Below, in pieces: positions 23,301-31,869 of a stretch of 64,000 nt of DNA (positions are counted from its first letter, which is position 1; every line of letters begins with the position of its first letter). The DNA lies in NCBI RefSeq assembly GCF_030269925.1, contig NC_085133.1, positions 7,770,001 through 7,834,000 of the forward strand. Reading direction: 5' to 3'. The DNA is from Bombyx mori. Lineage: Eukaryota; Arthropoda; Insecta; Lepidoptera; Bombycidae. The notes under the pieces were generated by a model. That model saw only the letters and a list, made by a program, of their open reading frames with translations, ran no database searches and was not told the DNA's origin. The translations under genes were made by a program, and so were the position numbers.

Positions 23301-23533
23301 ATAATAAAAATATATTTGACCAGTACAGAGAAGGGTATAAATTGGAAGAAGGAGATAGTGTTTATGTGGAGAATGGAAATAAATTAAACAGGAAAAAAAT
23401 GGATGAATTGAGAACAGGGCCATACAAAATACTAAAGAAGATTTCAGAATCGATCTATGAAGTTGACACCGGACACAAAAAAGCAGAATCAAACCTCTAC
23501 CATATAACAAAGTTGTCTCCAGTGTCTATCTGA
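20342..23533 (+). CDS. Pol of intact Gypsy element (protease, RT, RNase H, integrase)
   Basis: The frame is open from the gag overlap. The first ATG-less stretch (EIPPLIKISL) leads into protease, so translation by -1 frameshift is more likely than a new start; 20387 is TTG. Counting from 20387, protease has D8-S9-G10 in YDSGSNVSL. RT has LCIDFRDLN near 285, LPFGLKTAPAIFQ near 360 and the catalytic box FIDD at 385-388, which replaces the common YxDD. RNase H has YTDASIKGVGAVL and YTDHKPLE. Integrase has an HHCC finger (CDACETC), then D790 (SIDTIGG), D848 (LSDQYPG) and E884 (NERLNQ), a D,D35E core. No chromodomain is seen. All catalytic residues are present and there is no internal stop, so the enzyme set looks functional. 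Confidence 0.93.
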   Translation, partial: EIPPLIKISLQINDTLKVSGIYDSGSNVSLINARLLKIQEKQKTNDMQVVNLKTINGEKKTKGMVTLKIKIYNIERNMDIFVVDNENFNYDFLIGLDCIKKFKLIQNEELNIIQYPEKKSIISNEHCFNENNLTNVGIPDVLGDKNKEQTFKKRIEEKEKIEMELYSEIVKKGTTINTNKLCEINFNEHVHIDEFQMSVNHLDLYQQSKIEKLVDKYKSVFAKDKYDVGSVQDYEAHIDLMVDKYCYKRPYRCTIEDRTEIESQISKLLQKNLIEESYSPFAAPVTLAYKKEDDKKTRLCIDFRDLNKIVVPQSQPFPLIEDLMTKTVNCKYYSTLDINSAFWSIPLKIQDRHKTAFVTQEGHFQWTCLPFGLKTAPAIFQRILSNIIRKHRLSNFAVNFIDDILIFSKTFEEHIQHISRLLEAIQKEGFRLKFSKCTFASHHAKYLGHIIENNSVRPLKDYLTAVKSFPIPETRKNIRQFLGKVNFHHKFVPHSAIILDPLHNLLRKDVKFVWTAECQEAFDKIRALLCSEPILKIFDPDSPIRIYTDASIKGVGAVLKQDDENGVSKPVAYFSKKLTEAQKKKKAIYLECLAIKEAVKYWQHWLMGKEFMVYTDHKPLENMNIKARTDEELGDLTYYLSQYNFEIKYNPGKSNQEADCLSRNPVLEANDNNDDFLKVVNLIDLQEIKNDQLTNPDLKKEKNKHILENEVYYKKNKRRNKIILSEKLSKALIKKVHDTYCHIGRTQMTNKITPFFSAKNITANINKMCDACETCIKNKSRRKSKYGLMSHLGPATHPFEIVSIDTIGGFGGSRSTKRYLHLLVDHFTRYAYICTSKTQGSNDFIKLMQKVTKNYDVNMVLSDQYPGINSKEFKEFLKNNNIKIVFTAVDAPFSNGLNERLNQTLTNKIRCKINESDKKTSWTTIAQECVEKYNETEHTVTKFAPRYLLEGENVSILPLHLKTSCTTEDLRRDRKLALENTIKSHNYNKNIFDQYREGYKLEEGDSVYVENGNKLNRKKMDELRTGPYKILKKISESIYEVDTGHKKAESNLYHITKLSPVSI

Positions 23534-23594
23534 TATGATAAACAATTGTAAAACCATTCACTGCCTCTTACAATTGTCTTTTCAGCGGGGGAGA

Positions 23595-23787
23595 TGTAAT
23601 GAATGATTGAATGTCAATCTGTCATATGACAATTGATAGTTGTTTAAATAATTTTTCGGTTAATGGACGTTGTGAAATGTGTGTTAAAGAATTATTGAAG
23701 AAAGGGCATTAAATGTTGTTTCTTGTTGTTTAGAAGAAACGCAATTTCGTCTTTTCTTATTTAAACACCGTAAATACCATTATAAAA
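23595..23787 (+). repeat. 3' LTR of intact Gypsy element
   Basis: Identical by eye to the 5' LTR over 193 bp and preceded by the G/A polypurine tract. It ends only about 54 bases from the splice donor end of the cadherin exon. Confidence 0.93.
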
Positions 23788-23840
23788 ATATAATTATAAA
23801 ATTATCAAAATTTACGGAATTAACAATGAACTTTCTATAC

Positions 23841-24142
23841 AGCGAAGGTGTCCCGTCTGTCGCGCTCACGTTCAGCACGCGGGAGTCGGCTCGGATGTCG
23901 TTCAGATCGCAGGCGAGACTCACCACGCCCGTGCTCGAATCCAACGAGAAGCAATTATCATCATTGCCGCCGACGATTCGATAAGAAACCACGTCGCCAG
24001 CATCAAAGTCAATAACCGAGAGCGTCACTATTTCCGAGCCGATGGCGACGCGGCGCGGGACGTAGCCCACGCAGTCCACCCTCTCGAACTGCGGTCTGTT
24101 GTCGTTGACGTCGTTGAGTTGCACGACGAGTCTCATTTCGGC
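23841..24142 (-). CDS. Internal exon of a cadherin-superfamily gene
   Basis: On the minus strand about 100 codons are open. They encode one extracellular cadherin repeat: the calcium-linker DVNDNRPQF near the start, VIDFDAGDVVSYRI, then CFSLDSSTGVVSL, and the next linker SATDGTP at the end. Cadherin repeats mediate calcium-dependent adhesion outside the cell. A consensus acceptor (GACGCCAG) precedes the exon at 24143-24144 and a donor GTATAG follows at 23840. The exon is 302 nt, entering in phase 0 and leaving after codon position 2. The style (DVNDNxPxF linkers, large genes) fits a Fat, Dachsous or other multi-repeat cadherin, but the paralogue cannot be named. No second cadherin exon was found here, so the gene must continue outside or across large introns. 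Confidence 0.85.
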
Positions 24143-24162
24143 CTGGCGTCGGTACGGGAGTG

Positions 24163-24208
24163 TTAATTTTAGTGAATGTATACATAGGTATACATTCACT
24201 AAAATTAA
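24163..24208. repeat. Perfect 21-bp stem, 4-nt loop hairpin
   Basis: TTAATTTTAGTGAATGTATA at 24163 and its complement ending at 24208 are separated by ATAG. It lies 19 bases upstream of the cadherin exon acceptor. Confidence 0.85.
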
Positions 24209-24697
24209 ATTAATAGTTATTGTATGAATACTTTAATCCAATCTGTTATTACCAGTTCCGCGTTACATTTCAGACTATTTTCCATGGTATGGTATGACAA
24301 CCAATAAATTATACACTAAGCAAAAACATCGCCTTTTTTGTTTTGTATTTTTAATTTAAAAGCACGTTTGAATCTTTCCCTCAAAATTATTGATGATTTA
24401 GACACGTAGTCGTAGCTATGATATTTACGTTCCAACATAGAATATCAGTATTTTTTAAAAGGTAATATAAATACAGTACAATAACACGATATTCCAACAT
24501 ACTTATTATTACTGTTACTGAGTTACTGATAGATATGTAAATTATAATGAGACAATATGTGCTTCAACGAGCGATATTTGTAAAAATAAATGCCTTTTAC
24601 CTTCTTTTTTTTGAATATTTACAAGTAATGTAGTTAATTAAGTTTTTTCCGGCTCATTAGACACAAACCTCACGGTCCATTAGTCAATTTAAAACAA

Positions 24698-25119
24698 CTA
24701 GAGGTCCCGCAGTAGTCGAAATTCGACTATAATTAATTGGTATTATAAGTTTGTAAACTAATATGATTGTATTTTATACTTCTATAATCACAAATTTCGC
24801 CAAGGCTACACTATAATTTTTTTTTAATAAAGACAAACAATATTTAATCTATTCTCAATTTGACCACAGACGTCAAGAACAAAAGTTTGACAATAAATAT
24901 ATAGTATGCATGCGTGTGTGCGTCAAATACATGGTATGTAGTGTGTGTAATGTTTTCTTTATCGATTTAATGTATCTTTTATGCATTATTTTAAAAAAAA
25001 TTTTAGCATTGTGCACTTCTCTATATTCCCTATAAGTGTGGAAAATTTCATACTCCTCCGTCCGCGCAATTTTCGTAAAAAGGGATACAAAGTTTTTGCT
25101 TCACGTATTATTATATAGG
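24698..25119 (-). mobile_element. Helitron-like dispersed repeat
   Basis: Left edge CTAGAGGTCCCGCAGTAGTC, right part GTGGAAAATTTCATACTCC and CGCGCAATTTTCGTAAAAAG. I recognise this as a common lepidopteran non-autonomous repeat. The CTAG terminus supports a Helitron-like assignment on the minus strand. Confidence 0.5.
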
Positions 25120-25249
25120 TTTAATTTCCAACAAAATGGCTTCGTAACGCGTATTGATTCAGATGTTTCTAAAAATCAACAGGTCATTTTAAGTGGTAGT
25201 ATAGTATTTAATGAATAGTGAACTGGATAAATTCAAAGGTAGCACAATA

Positions 25250-25576
25250 AAAAATAGTCACCTTATGATCAACATCTCGGTCCTACATCAGCTTAAAATG
25301 GAGAACGCTCAACGCCTGTCTGCCACCTGTCTTCAACGCATATTGCGCTACTTTGGCCACGTTGCCCGCAGAGGTGTAGACAACTTGGAACGTCTGATGG
25401 TCACTGGGAAAGTAGAAGGAAAACGTCCTAGAGGCCGGAGCCCCAAACGTTGGTCCGACCAGATCTCCGAGCAAACCAGCGGACCACTTAGCGCTGCACT
25501 ACACCAGGCAACTGACCGGAACCGATGGAGGCTGACACTCGACAAGCTAAAACGGAGTCACGATCCTCAGCAATGA
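25250..25576 (+). pseudogene. LINE ORF2 C-terminal fragment
   Basis: The open frame contains LRYFGHVARRGVDNLERLM, then VEGKRPRGRSPKRWSDQI and DRNRWRLTLDKLK before the stop. This GHV/GKVEGKRxRGRxxxRW arrangement is the C-terminal tail of many insect LINE polymerases. No RT or endonuclease domain precedes it, so it is a 5'-truncated dead copy. Confidence 0.75.
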
Positions 25577-25923
25577 GGGAGCGATGGAGAAGAAGAAGAA
25601 TGATCAACGCCACCTCTCGACTGTAGTATTTACATAGTAGATACCAACGTTAAATACGTCACGCTAGATGACGCTTTGCTCTTTTAAAATAGTTCATAGC
25701 AAGTCGCAATAACCTCTGAGCGATGTCAATGTCATGGGCGAGGTTTGTCTGGGCAGCTTCCACGCCTACCGACGTAAATTTACAAAAAAAAATATCGGCA
25801 AATATTACGTAATTGCGGTTCATCAATCACACGTGTTGGCGTTCACTCAAAAATCTCCACTGTTCACGATAGAAAACTGGCAGCTCGATTTTAGGTGTTT
25901 AATATATTTTTAGAATATTAAAA

Positions 25924-26142
25924 ACTAGCGACCCGCCCTCGCTTCGCTTCGGAAACATTAAAACACACATGAAACCAAAAAAATAAAAAAAAAATAAAAA
26001 AAAGGGCTCTATGTTCATCAGGGACAATGTCGGCTTCTAATGGAAAAAGAATTTTTCAAATCGGTCCAGTAGTTTCGGAGCCTATTCGAAACAAACAAAC
26101 AAAGATATCTTTCCTCTTTATAATATTAGTATAGAAGTATAG
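25924..26142 (-). mobile_element. Lep1/Helitron-like repeat
   Basis: Starts CTAGCGACCCGCCCTCGCTT and ends with (CAAA)n, then TTTATAATATTAGTATAGAA, the complement of the family's 5' end. Confidence 0.6.
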
Positions 26143-26228
26143 ATTTAAACAAGCCACTTCGTCCTTTAACTTCATCATTAACATAATCAGTCAATGTTGT
26201 TTCCTTTCTTTTGTCGTTCAAGGGCCCA

Positions 26229-26409
26229 GTGTGCTTAATGCGAGTTTTTTAAAGTTCTCGATAAGGGTAAAAGGTAGGTAACTCAAATTTGTATCGAGTT
26301 GGAACGTTTGCCTACGTTTGACGCTAGGGGCGCTGATCGAACTGCATACAATTAATATGATTAACTTTTACGCTATCGAGAATGTTAAAAAACTCGCACT
26401 ACGCACACA
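26229..26409. mobile_element. MITE with about 50-bp terminal inverted repeats, copy 1
   Basis: Ends GTGTGCTTAATGCGAG and CTCGCACTACGCACAC are inverted repeats continuing through TTCTCGATA...GTAAAA. The interior has GACGCTAGGGGCGCTG. A second copy is at 41498-41672. Confidence 0.7.
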
Positions 26410-26559
26410 GATTCGATGCGACAAACTTTAAAGATAAAATAAAAAAATAAAAAAAACATTTTATTTCGTACAAGTGACAAAAACAAAAATGAACACAATG
26501 TGATCTATGCTATTAATTAACTAATAAATAATATGTTTGTTAAATAATATTAGGTATTA

Positions 26560-26720
26560 TTTCCCACTTGCAAGAACCCCTCCTCGTGTAAAGACCTCTT
26601 CAAAGGATAGCCAATCTTCTCTAGATTGTGCAATTTTAACCCAGTTTGTAGTGGCTACTTTCTTTATATCGTCTTCCCATTTAGTATATGGTCTTCCTCT
26701 CTTTCTTTTTCCTAGTGGGC
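26560..26720 (-). pseudogene. LINE ORF2 C-terminal fragment
   Basis: Minus-strand reading gives KKKRGRPYTKWEDDIKK, NWVKIAQSREDWLSFEE and a stop, typical of RTE-like polymerase tails. A second, diverged copy lies at 49636-49770. Confidence 0.65.
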
Positions 26721-27846
26721 CCGTCCATATTGTTACTTTTTACCCATTTCCATTTTAAAGTTAGGCTTGAACTAGTACATCAGTTGCTTTGCTAATTTTT
26801 CTGATTTTTTTGTGACGGATTTTCTGAATTTTCTTTAAATTTAGGATACTACGTTCCATACCTCTTTGGCATGTGGCATGACAAACATTATATAATACAA
26901 TTGTGATAATAAGAGGCTTTTTTCACCCTATATAGTATTGTTTTTATTCACAATGATATATCCAAGATACAGGCCGTCTAGTTCGAGAATCTTACTCCTT
27001 TTATCGATAACATTAAATAATAATAGATTTCATACAGAAGGCGATATTCACGTTCTAACCATTCAACACCACTTGGATTCCAGACTAAGTTCACCAGTCT
27101 ATTAGAATGAAAACAAATAAAAATCTTCCCTTAAAACACAAAATCGAAACGAGAAGATTATTTTAGAAACGTTAATATTAAAACTTCACTTTCGTCATTG
27201 AAATATCTCACGCGTAATTATGCGGGGATCAATTAAACCCGTGTGCTTATAATAATATATAACCTGGCAAAGTTTAATGATCTAAGGACAAACTGAAGGT
27301 CATATTGTTTAGGGGTCGTTTTCTTTCGGCGGTTTTTTATTGTTAACAACCGCCATTACTGCGACAAATCGAAATGTCAGAAATGACAGTAGAATGCGCG
27401 GGAAATACGAAGTTCAAATGAATCATTTGCGAAATTGTACATTAAAGCCGTTTTGCATAATGCGATTAACGACGCAAACTTCTTACGTAAGTAATTTTGT
27501 AATTAGTTTTTATAACCTTTGCGACCAAACGCCTTTCATTGTTTTCGATTTCCCATAATATTTGTTATTCAGGATAGTTATAATATACGTTCAGTAATTA
27601 GTAAAAAACATATTATACCGTATCGTCGTCTATCGCATATGATGCTATCATTAAATTTATTATTATAGAAGCTAATTTTAAAGCAGAAACTTTAACAATT
27701 AATCTCATGTTCTTCAATTTAAGTGCCTAATAGTGTTGTATACTGATATGCCCTCTTAATAACATCAGCGGAAAAACGATACAAGATTTTATTTGAACTA
27801 CCTGCACTATTCACAAAATATCGACAGTTAACAAAAGAGAATTCAA
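26721..27846. other. AT-rich DNA, no gene recognised
   Basis: A moderately GC-richer patch at 27330-27490 ends in a donor-like CTTAC/GTAAGT at about 27485-27491. No Inr, domain or continuing exon supports calling it. Confidence 0.35.
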
Positions 27847-28090
27847 TTTTTTTTTTAATTCTTACATGGGTGGACGAGCTCACAGCTCATCTGGTGTTAA
27901 GTGGTTACTGGAGCCCATAGACATCTACAACGTAAATGCGCCACCCACCTTAAGATATAAGTTCTAAGGTCTCAGTATAGTTACAACGGTTGCCCCTCCT
28001 TTCAAACCGAAACGCATTACTCCTTCACGGCAGAAATAGCCGGGTGGTGGTACCTACCCGTGCGGACTCACAACAGGTCCTACCACCAGT
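27847..28090 (-). repeat. Family B retroposon, full copy
   Basis: T-run, GGGTGGACGAGCTCACAGCT ... CCTTCACGGCAGAAATAG ... CAACAGGTCCTACCACCAGT. All blocks are present. Confidence 0.85.
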
Positions 28091-28409
28091 ATAAAGTAGT
28101 TTTTCGTACTATAGTAATACACATTCATAGTTTAAATGCGTATTAAGGATTCTCTCTGGTGATTAGCACACCTAAACGCGGGGAAAAGGCTGTGTCAATG
28201 TCAACTCTGGTTTCTCGTGAAGATAATTATTCAATTTTAAAATGAAATGTGTATGAAGGAAGCGAGATATAAACGCATATGAACGGAAGCGTACATAAAT
28301 GGAACTTGTTACGTCAATTTTAAACTATTCAACATTTATCATAGCGAATATCACGACAGTAAAAATGAGCACCGATTTTCTTTAAGCGAATAATTGTAAA
28401 TAGACATGC

Positions 28410-28735
28410 TTTAACAAAAACCGACTTCAAATAGAAACAAAAAAGGATATTCCCAAAACAAATTAATATACACTAAAAACAATGATCATCGAAATCGATT
28501 GGCGTGATATTAAGTTATTCATTTATTTGTAGCGCACGTACTTAATGAAAATTTAACTTATATAGTTTTCTCATGGATACCATTATCGTAACTGGATGTA
28601 ACGGGAAGCGTCAGCTTTCTAATAAAAAAAGAATCATCAAAATCGATTCACCCAGTCAAAGATAGGTAACAAACATTAAAAAAAAACATGCAATCGAATT
28701 GAGAACCTCCACCTTTTTTGAAGTCGAAGTAAAAA
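28410..28735. repeat. Family G-like repeat (ACCGACTTCAAA)
   Basis: Begins AAAACCGACTTCAAATAGAA and ends TTTTTGAAGTCGAAG, with ATCAAAATCGATTCACCC inside. The complementary ends recall the PCGACTTCAAA repeats common in moths. Confidence 0.45.
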
Positions 28736-29001
28736 TAAATTTAGATCGCGATTTGGAGCTTACAATTAATGTCACTCTGCCTGCTCAATTACAATCAGCC
28801 GTCGTGAGGTTTCAGCACTGATTCAACAATTAAAATTAGATCAAGATCGATGATACAAAACGTCGCATGGGATATTATAAACTTCACTATGCAAATTGCG
28901 CTCCAATGAATCAAATCGTCCGTCAACCTAGAAAAACTTTGCAGCTAGCCAGGTCTGTCTGAATCCTGTTATTGGCAGTGTGTGTGTATCTGCCACGTTA
29001 A

Positions 29002-29166
29002 TTTTTTTTTATTGCCTTTGAATCCATGCGGCCTACGACGAGCATACGGCCCACCTAATGGTAAGCGATAGTCGTCATGGACGTCAGCAAAGCCAGCGAC
29101 AGAGCCAAGCCACTGCCTACTATTAAGTTCTTTCCGCAAGTCTCGTTTGAAGAAGGACACGTCATA
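29002..29166 (-). repeat. Family C retroposon 3' end with LINE coding tail
   Basis: T-run, TTGCCTTTGAATCC, the C-family body, then the antisense of a coding tail MSFFKRDLRKELNS-stop. This shows family C is the 3' end of a LINE rather than a stand-alone SINE. Confidence 0.75.
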
Positions 29167-29419
29167 TTTGACCGTATCTAGGAAGTCGATAGAAATTTAA
29201 AATACTACAAAAACACCAGTACCAGACTAATACCAGTTTTAAGTGTTTGGAAAAAATTAGTTGCCGTTGCGAATTTTTTCGTCAGACAAAAGCTACCTAT
29301 ATCGCGAACGTAACGTGTATGCGTACTATACAATATCAAGGGTAAACAATTCGTGCCAAGCTATTTACGACGAAGCCGCCTCAAGATCACGGCGAATAGG
29401 AACACAAAAATAAACTTAC

Positions 29420-29539
29420 CCTGCGTTGTAAATAAAAAACACGAACCACAAATTAGATTATTCCTTGACAATGATTAACTTCGCGGTCGCTGTTCTTTTA
29501 ATGGACGCGTCCGTCTCGTACCGAGGTCGGATATCAACT
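29420..29539 (-). ncRNA. Candidate non-coding first exon (5' UTR) of a minus-strand gene
   Basis: Transcription is predicted to start at the Inr A (29539) and run to a strong splice donor, AGG/GTAAGT, whose intron begins at 29419. The 120-nt stretch has no ATG, as expected for a 5' leader exon. The downstream partner is unknown. The cadherin exon 5.3 kb further along the same strand is a possible but unproven target. Confidence 0.45.
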
Positions 29540-29541
29540 GA
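29508..29541 (-). promoter_or_regulatory. TATA-less Inr + DPE core promoter
   Basis: The minus strand reads TCAGTT with the A at 29539. A perfect DPE, GGACG (consensus RGWYV), falls exactly at +28 to +32 (29512-29508). This precise spacing defines DPE promoters in insects. No TATA box is seen near -30. Confidence 0.55.
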
Positions 29542-29793
29542 GCGGTTTGACAATTGTAATTTCAACGCACACACGGCCCGTACGTATGAAAGTGACGTGT
29601 ATGTATAGTGACTTCTATATGTGTGCGTGTTTGAATGACGCGCGTTCAAGATTGCGTTTACCTGTGGCTCGTTTCAATCAGGATTTTAGCATATTTTTTA
29701 TGGTCACTTAAGCAAGTCTGTTCTGTGAAGGCAAAGTTAGAATTACTTATAGCGTTGGCCCAATTTTTCCGGGTAGGGAGTTTGTTTGAGAGC

Positions 29794-29910
29794 TTTTTTT
29801 TATTGCCCATGTAGGCAGACGAGCATACGGCCCACTTGATGATATTGAGTGGTTACCGTCGCCCATGGACTACAGCAATGCCAAGGGTAGAGCCAAGCCG
29901 CTGCCTACCG
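29794..29910 (-). repeat. Family C retroposon 3' end
   Basis: T-run, TTGCCCATGTAGGCAGACGA to CAAGCCGCTGCCTACCG. It shares the GATATTGAGTGG variant with the copy at 35094-35202, so the two are sister copies. Confidence 0.85.
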
Positions 29911-30835
29911 TACGCTTGTAAGTGTCAAAAAAATATCCAGTAAGCCAGTATTTTCAGTATTTATTAGAAATTAATTCCAATTGGGAATGCAGATTAATTT
30001 TGTTTCGCTGGTACTCCTCAAGACTCTATCTCTCTTTGGTATCTGTTGTAGAGTTTACATTCAATAACTTTGTTAAATGACGGTTGATTTTAGATAAATG
30101 CTTTTGAGTTAACCTGGTTCGCTCTCCGAACTTCGTAGAGTGAACAACTAAAATTATAATTTTCGATCAATAAAACGGTTCTCTTTCCAATTCAAATAGA
30201 ACAGGTTTCTATTCAAAAGAAAATAGAACTAAAATTTATTTTCACGTCTTTTTCCTTTCACTTACATGTTTTTTCAAATTTGGTTGCAATTACCTCGTTA
30301 TGTGGAAAATAGTAACAATACTAAATAAAACTCTCAATATAAAAATGTACTAATGTAGACCCATAGTGTTTTGTGAACAAAATCAAGAACAGTCTTTATT
30401 ACATTATGAAAACTCTATATGTAGAGATAGGGCTCTACATTTTTTTTAAGCAGAATGATATTCTCCGTTAGAGTCAAAGTTGTAATTTAATAATAAACAC
30501 TAAAAGTTTCTTAGCTTTCGCAAACATGATTTTAACCGAATCTCTAATTCAATACGCGTACTTGAATTTATTTCTGTAAATCCTTTGGGACTAAGTTGAA
30601 CGAACTCGACAATTATTTCAGTGATTTTATTTCTTGGCAGCATTTTGAAAATCTTTTATAAGTACATAAATATATACAACGGTATTAACTTTTACTTTTC
30701 AGTTTATGAATTGCAATGCATTGTACTGCTTTACCTACGTAATGAGAAAAACATCGAGCCAAATGGGTTTTATTCAATTTTAAAATACAATGCGTCTCCC
30801 ATTTGTAGATTATGTAGATGGTTAAAAATATGTAC
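29911..30835. other. AT-rich DNA, no gene recognised
   Basis: Short open frames only; no domains. This is the left flank of the LTR element. Confidence 0.4.
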
Positions 30836-31113
30836 TATTAGAAATCAGAAGTGAAAGAGGGTTTTTTAAAAATAAGAAAATGATACTCTAAGGATGATTT
30901 ATCAGAACGAAAAACAATTACGACAACTAGAAATTAATTAATCACGACACCACAATAATTAGCACTAGATAACACGTCCGTTGCATCCGAGCGCCCGCAG
31001 CCAAGTGACCGACGATCTAAACCGGCCGGCTAGCCTGGCGCGATGACGTGACTCTCGCCCCACCACCTGACGTCACTGAGTAGAGGGGGCGGGTAGTGAC
31101 AAATTCTCTAACA
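30836..31113 (-). repeat. 3' LTR of the gag-only element
   Basis: Minus strand starts TGTTAGAGAATTTGTCAC and ends TTCTAATA. It carries TGACGTCA (31068-31075) and TGACGTGA (31044-31051). By eye it is identical or nearly so to the other LTR. Confidence 0.92.
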
Positions 31114-31285
31114 CGGCCTCTCCTGACAGCTGAACGGCCTCGTCAGCTTGGTTCCCCTCAGGCTGGTCTCCCTCGACCACCCCAACCTGGTCTTCCTGCT
31201 CCTCTTCAACACGATCACCATGGGACTCATTCTCATTGGATAAGTGCCCATCGTATTCATCGTAATCTAAAACAGAAAACTCTTA
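31066..31285 (-). pseudogene. Acidic C-terminal ORF remnant running into the LTR
   Basis: From about 31272 the minus strand encodes an acidic tail (NENESHGDRVEEEQEDQVG), then AVLENLSLPAPSTQ and a stop inside the LTR. Gypsy pol C-termini often overlap the 3' LTR in this way, so it is probably the last piece of pol. A splice-acceptor-like TTTTCTGTTTTAG lies directly upstream. Confidence 0.45.
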
Positions 31286-31611
31286 GTTAAGCTGCTCAAT
31301 GTTTGTTCTTGCTATTATTAGTAGTCACCCACTCCAACCAGACCACAAGTGTGCACTTCAAGTGATCATATCAGAATAGGCGGCCACCAATATCCGTATA
31401 CGTTAGGCACATACGGTTTGAAAAACGCTTAAAGTTAATTGTTTCGCCAATGAATGAGTCCGGATTCTCAGACACTGAGTAAACAATCACTTGCGTCATT
31501 GTCAATTGCCAAATGCCAAATGCCAACAAACATTGATACATAACCGTTAGCATTACCATCCAATAACCACTATCGGGGTTTTTAGAGGGCAATATCAACT
31601 ACGAAGCGTTG

Positions 31612-31869
31612 CCACGATGTCGGGGCACTGCCACAATGTCGGGGCAGAACAACAGCCACAATGTCGGGGCATTGCCACAATGTCGGGGCAAAACAACAGC
31701 CACAATGTCGGGGCATTGCCACAATGTCGGGGCAAAACAACAGCCACAATGTCGGGGCATTGCCACAATGTCGGGGCAAAACAACAGCCACAATGTCGGG
31801 GCAAAACAACAGCCACAATGTCGGGGCATTGCCACAATGTCGGGGCAAAACAACAGCCACAATGTCGGG
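31612..31869. repeat. Minisatellite, 44-bp higher-order unit (19 + 25 bp)
   Basis: Twelve tandem copies (the last partial) of CCACAATGTCGGGGCA carry alternating tails, TTG or AAAACAACAG. The two subunits mostly alternate, giving 44 bp, with one place where two 25-bp units adjoin. Because 44 is not a multiple of 3, several frames stay open on both strands; these ORFs are artefacts of the repeat. Confidence 0.92.

Larger units (their letters stand above)
18992..23787 (+). mobile_element. Complete, apparently intact Ty3/Gypsy LTR retrotransposon
   Basis: Order is LTR (193 bp), gag (376 aa), pol in the -1 frame, polypurine tract (GCGGGGGAGA at 23585-23594), LTR. Total about 4.8 kb. Both ORFs lack internal stops and the two LTRs look identical, which points to a very recent insertion and possible competence. 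There is no envelope ORF. I could not match a clear target-site duplication: the left flank is ...TACTTA and the right flank is an A/T-rich run. Codon use is strongly A-rich compared with the Gypsy fragment at 1-2155, so the two belong to different lineages. Confidence 0.93.

Noticed and set aside
20008..23510. Several minus-strand ORFs of 60-116 codons
   Set aside because: Antisense shadows of the intact Gypsy gag and pol.
27340..27558. 72-codon plus-strand ORF followed by a donor-like site
   Set aside because: The donor falls inside the ORF, there is no promoter motif with correct spacing and no conserved motif.
31371..31598. 75-codon minus-strand ORF with a hydrophobic stretch (possible envelope-like piece)
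   Set aside because: Too short, no signal peptide plus fusion or anchor architecture, and no homologous motif; likely chance inside a decayed region.
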